Shown here: positions 60,823-64,000 of the stretch, piece by piece
Layout of the letters: the number at the start of each line of letters is the position of its first letter
Position numbering within the stretch: position 1 is the first letter of the stretch
Assembly (NCBI RefSeq): GCF_011742925.1
Contig: NZ_WAEL01000006.1
Span: forward strand, 124,001 to 188,000
Source of the DNA: Fibrivirga algicola
Lineage (GTDB): Bacteria > Bacteroidota > Bacteroidia > Cytophagales > Spirosomataceae
DNA length: 64,000 nt
Reading direction: 5' to 3'
The notes under the pieces: model-generated
The model's database searches: none
What the model was told of the DNA's origin: nothing
What the model saw: the letters and a program-made list of their open reading frames with translations, nothing else
Position numbers and translations under genes: made by a program

Positions 60823-62076
60823 CTAGGTATGGCTCACTTGAACAGGGGCTAGGTGACGGTCGAGCCGCTTCATGACGGGTGTAGCCAGTATACCGTGCAG
60901 GAACACCGAAACCAGTATTACCCAGCCCGTTAAGGCCCAAATTCGCTCTGGTTCGGCGAACGCAGCCTCTTGCAAGCCGAAGGCAATGTAAAACATGGAG
61001 CCGATGCCCCGAATACCAAAGCCAGCGATAATCCAGCGCTTCAATCCACGCGTATTCGTTTTCCAGAGGGTAAGCCAGCCTACTAACGGGCGGATGATAA
61101 ACACCAGAAACAAGCCCAGTAGTGCATCTGGAAGCGTGAGCGCCTGCAACAATCCCGTTGCCAGGGTGCCGCCAAACAGCAGTAGCAGCAGGGCGACGAG
61201 CAACCGTTCGATCTGGTCAGAAAACGCGTGCATGTAGGTGTGGTATTCGTGGGTACGTTCGTGGTTCCGGATCGTGACGGCAGCAATAAATACCGCCAAA
61301 AAGCCGTAGCCGTGTACCAACTCGGTAACCCCGTAGCTGATGAGCGTCACGGCTAGTGCCACAAAGCCGTAGGCAGTAGTTTTAATGCTGATGCGCTTGG
61401 GAAGACCAAAAATCAGGTATGCCAGCAAACGACCCGATAGCCAGCCTACCAGTACGCCTACCCCAACCCGGATCAGTAGATCATGAAGCAGCCAGTTGCC
61501 GAGCAGGTCAGGACCCGTAGTGGTGGCTTTGGCTATCCCAATAGCCAGAAACACAAACGGGAAAGCCATACCGTCGTTCAGACCTGCCTCGGCTGTGAGG
61601 GCGAAGCGCACCGTGTCTTCACCGCCTTCGTTAGGGTCGCCTACCTGCACGTCGCCCGCCAGTACCGGATCGGTTGGAGCCAGACTGGCAGCCAGCAGCA
61701 TAGCCGTAGCAACGGGCCAGCCGGCCCATTTCCAGGCAGTAAAGGCAAAGACCGAAATAGTCACAATCATGGTCAGCCAGATTAGGCGCAGGGGAACGCG
61801 CCAGCCGCGCCAGCTGAACTTTCGGTCAATTTTGAGGCCCGTTCCGGTTAGGGCGACAATTACGCAGAGCTCCGTCAGGTGGGTGGTCAGTTCGGGATGG
61901 GTAAGCGGGGAGGGGGCTGGCAGCGAAATTGGTAACTGATACAGTAGCCATCCCCCGATTACGAACAGAATCGGGTACGAAAGCGGATATTTCTCGAGTA
62001 GTGACGGAAGCCAGGCAACGGCCAGAATAGAGACCGCCAGAATGACCAGCCATAAATTATAATCAGATGAATCCAT
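60823..62076 (-). CDS. CPA1-type Na+(K+)/H+ antiporter
   Basis: The 417-residue protein has 12-13 transmembrane helices and the CPA1 (NhaP) ion-binding region: LLAASLAPTDPVLAGDVQVG (helix 4, with the TDP motif) and LTAEAGLNDGMAFPF (helix 5, with the ND motif). It exchanges Na+ or K+ for protons across the inner membrane. A KefFC-like pair and a YitT-family gene flank it, giving a cluster of envelope ion genes on the minus strand. Its 5' leader ACTCAACATT directly before the ATG is also found before the YitT-family gene. Confidence 0.9.
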   Translation of the reverse strand: MDSSDYNLWLVILAVSILAVAWLPSLLEKYPLSYPILFVIGGWLLYQLPISLPAPSPLTHPELTTHLTELCVIVALTGTGLKIDRKFSWRGWRVPLRLIWLTMIVTISVFAFTAWKWAGWPVATAMLLAASLAPTDPVLAGDVQVGDPNEGGEDTVRFALTAEAGLNDGMAFPFVFLAIGIAKATTTGPDLLGNWLLHDLLIRVGVGVLVGWLSGRLLAYLIFGLPKRISIKTTAYGFVALAVTLISYGVTELVHGYGFLAVFIAAVTIRNHERTHEYHTYMHAFSDQIERLLVALLLLLFGGTLATGLLQALTLPDALLGLFLVFIIRPLVGWLTLWKTNTRGLKRWIIAGFGIRGIGSMFYIAFGLQEAAFAEPERIWALTGWVILVSVFLHGILATPVMKRLDRHLAPVQVSHT

Positions 62077-62099
62077 AATGTTGAGTTGCTTACTAAAAG

Positions 62100-62133
62100 A
62101 CCCGGATTAAGGTCATCGACACCTAATCCGGGC
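62100..62133 (-). terminator. Terminator hairpin on the minus strand after the YitT-family gene
   Basis: CCCGGATTA and TAATCCGGG pair at 62101-62132 around a central loop; read on the minus strand the stem is followed by TCTTTTAG. It lies 79 bp beyond the YitT-family stop and before the CPA1 gene. Confidence 0.65.
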
Positions 62134-62211
62134 GGAAGTACTTATTATTGAACCAGATAGATCAGGTTTAAGTTGAAGTGGTCCCTCAGGTAGGGACAGC
62201 GCCGGATAGTC

Positions 62212-63105
62212 CTAATGCAGCGGACGTCCTTTAATCATGCCGCCCTTTGCATCATCGATGCCATGGTTGATCACAAAGGCATCTTCGTCGACCTGACTGA
62301 TGCTGTCTTTCAGGCGGGTCAGCTCCAGACGGGTAACCACTGCATAAAGGATGTTAGTATCGTTTTGCTTATACCCCCGTTTACCATAGCCTTTTTCGCC
62401 TTTAAACACGGTAACGCCACGACCCAGTTTTTCGGTAATCATGCTGCGCATGGCCTCGTGTTTATCCGATACAATAATGACGGCGGTGTATTCTTCGATA
62501 CCGTGAATCAGGAAATCGACGGTTTTTGAGGCGGCCAGGTACGTTAACATCGCATAGAGGGCCGTTTCTACGTTTAGCAGTGCGGCGGCAGCGCCAAATA
62601 CCAGTACGTTGATCACCATAATTACGTCGCCAACGGTCAGCGACGAGCGGCGGCTTACCCAGATGGCCAGCACCTCGGTACCGTCGAGTACGCCGCCCCC
62701 CCGGATGGTCAGGCCGATGCCGGCCCCCAGGAAGAAGCCGCCGAAAACCGAAATAAGTAGCTTATCGGTGGTGACCAGTGGATAAGGGACAACCACCAGG
62801 CAGACGGCCAGCAGGCTGATGGCAATGGTAGTGCGAAAGGCAAAGCCTCTGGAAATCTGTCGGTAACCCAGCCAGATGAATGGCAGGTTAACCAGAATAA
62901 TCAGTAGGGCTAGCTCAACGCCGGTAGTGATTTCCAGCAGGAGCGAGATGCCCATTGCGCCGCCATCGATAAAGTCGTTGGGAAGTAAAAATCCTTTCAG
63001 ACCCATACCGGCGCACAGCACGCCAGCAAGCAGAAGAACGCCGTCTTTTACCCGGTTACCGGGCGTTTGGGTCGATGTGGGTAGTATCGTTGGTTGAGAG
63101 ACCAT
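62212..63105 (-). CDS. YitT-family membrane protein (DUF161 with DUF2179)
   Basis: ATG 63105 gives 297 residues; the longer in-frame version from 63240 adds an unrelated lead. The protein has five or six transmembrane helices (about 20-200; GMGLKGFLLPNDFIDGGAMGISLLL, LTIRGGGVLDGTEVLAIWVS) and the C-terminal cytosolic DUF2179 domain (about 210-290; HGIEEYTAVIIVS, KLGRGVTVFKGEKGY). YitT proteins are a widespread family of unknown or poorly defined function. It shares a 13-nt leader sequence with the CPA1 antiporter gene. Confidence 0.88.
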   Translation of the reverse strand: MVSQPTILPTSTQTPGNRVKDGVLLLAGVLCAGMGLKGFLLPNDFIDGGAMGISLLLEITTGVELALLIILVNLPFIWLGYRQISRGFAFRTTIAISLLAVCLVVVPYPLVTTDKLLISVFGGFFLGAGIGLTIRGGGVLDGTEVLAIWVSRRSSLTVGDVIMVINVLVFGAAAALLNVETALYAMLTYLAASKTVDFLIHGIEEYTAVIIVSDKHEAMRSMITEKLGRGVTVFKGEKGYGKRGYKQNDTNILYAVVTRLELTRLKDSISQVDEDAFVINHGIDDAKGGMIKGRPLH

Positions 63106-63328
63106 AATGTTGAGTAGAGTAATGGGAAAATCTTCGACGGATATTCCCGAGGATACAGTAGCCATACAATGGCGGCAGCACACTGATTGATGAGGCCTCA
63201 AGCTTGACAGATCAAGTCCTGATTTGCCAATGTCGAGCATGTGCTGAATGAGAATAGTGGTACGTACCCAGACCGTAGTTCGGGGGTATACGTACGCAGA
63301 CTAAACAGATAAGGGCCGGCGCTGCCCG

Positions 63329-63727
63329 TCAGGGCGCGTTGATAGCGATCTGGTGCTCAAAGATGAGCTTCAGAAAGCGGAAAGTGTATGGAGAACCCTG
63401 GCGCTGTACCCTGAATGGCGCGTAGGGTAGCCAGGTAAAGCCAGCGAGAAAACCAAGTGGTAAACTGAGCGACGCGCCAAATGGGAAGCCGGGCCGGGCG
63501 TTTACGCGGGCAACAGAGCCCTGGCTGTACACCATCGAAGCGAAGTCGGACTGGCTGGATGGGAGGTCGGGCGAATCGCACGTAACGCAGGCTTGCTGCT
63601 TCGTTTCCGACTGTGCCTGAGCAGACCAGATAGGCACAAGCAGCAGCAGCCAAGCGACGAGTACGCCGCAAAACCAGGCTAGCCTTTGCTGTTTATCTAC
63701 TGCTGTCTTTTCCCTCACACCTCTCAA
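63329..63727 (-). CDS. Small secreted protein of unknown function
   Basis: The 132-residue product has a plausible signal peptide (AWFCGVLVAWLLLLVPIWSAQA) and then a mature part with two Cys (QQACVTCDS) and an aromatic-rich C-terminal half. I do not recognise a family. Confidence is moderate, as no homology can be judged here. Confidence 0.5.
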   Translation of the reverse strand: MRGVREKTAVDKQQRLAWFCGVLVAWLLLLVPIWSAQAQSETKQQACVTCDSPDLPSSQSDFASMVYSQGSVARVNARPGFPFGASLSLPLGFLAGFTWLPYAPFRVQRQGSPYTFRFLKLIFEHQIAINAP

Positions 63728-64000
63728 AATACAGGTTCAGCGCCAAGAGAACAACTAGAGATCAGGATTTTGCTGATTTTTTGAGCGTCTGGTTACCCGC
63801 TATTGGCTGTCTGAATGATTTTGCCAAGCTGGTTGTGGCGTCGGCAAACGTTCGGTCAGACTACTACTCACAGCGGCCAACACATGGGAGAGAATTAAGA
63901 AGGGTGTTAAGTATGATTGACTTAAGACCGACAACTTAATACCCCAAGAAAGAGGCAGGATTTCAGCCGCACCGATGCTTCAACAGACCTAAGTGCTGTC
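63728..64000. other. Terminal region without a supported gene
   Basis: The last 273 bp show no convincing coding region or terminator on either strand. A gene reading in from beyond the window could have its promoter here. Confidence 0.4.

Noticed and set aside
1-64000. tRNA, rRNA, CRISPR array, prophage or transposase
   Set aside because: No cloverleaf-like sequence, repeat-spacer array, integrase or transposase motif could be seen. The large palindromes were considered as insertion elements but contain no coding sequence.

Overview
The window looks like chromosomal DNA from a Cytophagales-type member of the Bacteroidota (Spirosoma or a relative is my best guess, from style of gene content, not from any search). 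Evidence: a type IX secretion C-terminal sorting domain, a PorE-like TPR/PD40/CRD/OmpA lipoprotein, CarboxypepD_reg, DUF4270 and Wzi-type outer-membrane proteins, Bacteroidota promoter boxes (TTG/TTTG...TAnnTTTG), few Shine-Dalgarno sequences, and moderate-to-high GC. I see no tRNA, rRNA, CRISPR array, prophage or transposase; it is mostly housekeeping and envelope genes with one clear accessory block.

Layout. 1-7.4 kb: fused HyuA-HyuB oxoprolinase, a frameshifted UbiE-type methyltransferase, a secreted DUF1080 protein, a divergent Nramp transporter. 7.4-12.9 kb (minus strand): a lipoprotein, a 13-repeat fibronectin type III protein with a T9SS tail, two small envelope proteins. 12.9-15.7 kb: a NarL-type sensory locus (HTH-only regulator, TPR histidine kinase, response regulator) with two tandem palindromes in the divergent promoter. 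15.9-18 kb: SnoaL-like, DinB-like and AraC-type genes. 18-29.3 kb: PorE-like lipoprotein, CarboxypepD_reg protein, TspO-related protein, aldo/keto reductase, Wzi-like barrel, folK, aminotransferase, S41 protease.

29.35-32.16 kb: six tandem paralogous genes, all minus strand, encoding 113-163 residue cytosolic, acidic, helix-predicted proteins of a family I do not recognise. This is the best candidate here for an undescribed system. It sits between an S41 protease and anmK.

32.2-46.3 kb: anmK, lhgO, M28 peptidase, pbpC, a metallophosphoesterase, dienelactone hydrolase, methyltransferase, S33 hydrolase, Crp/Fnr regulator, xylA, NTF2-like protein. 46.3-51.5 kb: panC, a one-domain glycogen-synthase-like protein, DUF4270 lipoprotein, glmS. 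51.6-54.1 kb: ECF sigma factor, likely anti-sigma factor, outer-membrane-like protein. 54.2-58.2 kb: fructosamine kinase family, a large conserved unknown, HdeD-like protein, ATE/Bpt-like aminoacyl transferase. 58.2-63.7 kb (minus): KefC-like and KefF-like pair, CPA1 antiporter, YitT-family protein, a small secreted protein.

Structure beyond genes: unusually large inverted repeats lie between genes (perfect arms of 40 and 44 bp at two sites). Four lie between co-directional genes and end within about 11 bp of, or overlap, the next start codon. A heptamer GGTACGT/ACGTACC recurs on both strands and in all reading frames. An intergenic-style palindromic repeat is embedded in frame in the linker of the fused oxoprolinase.
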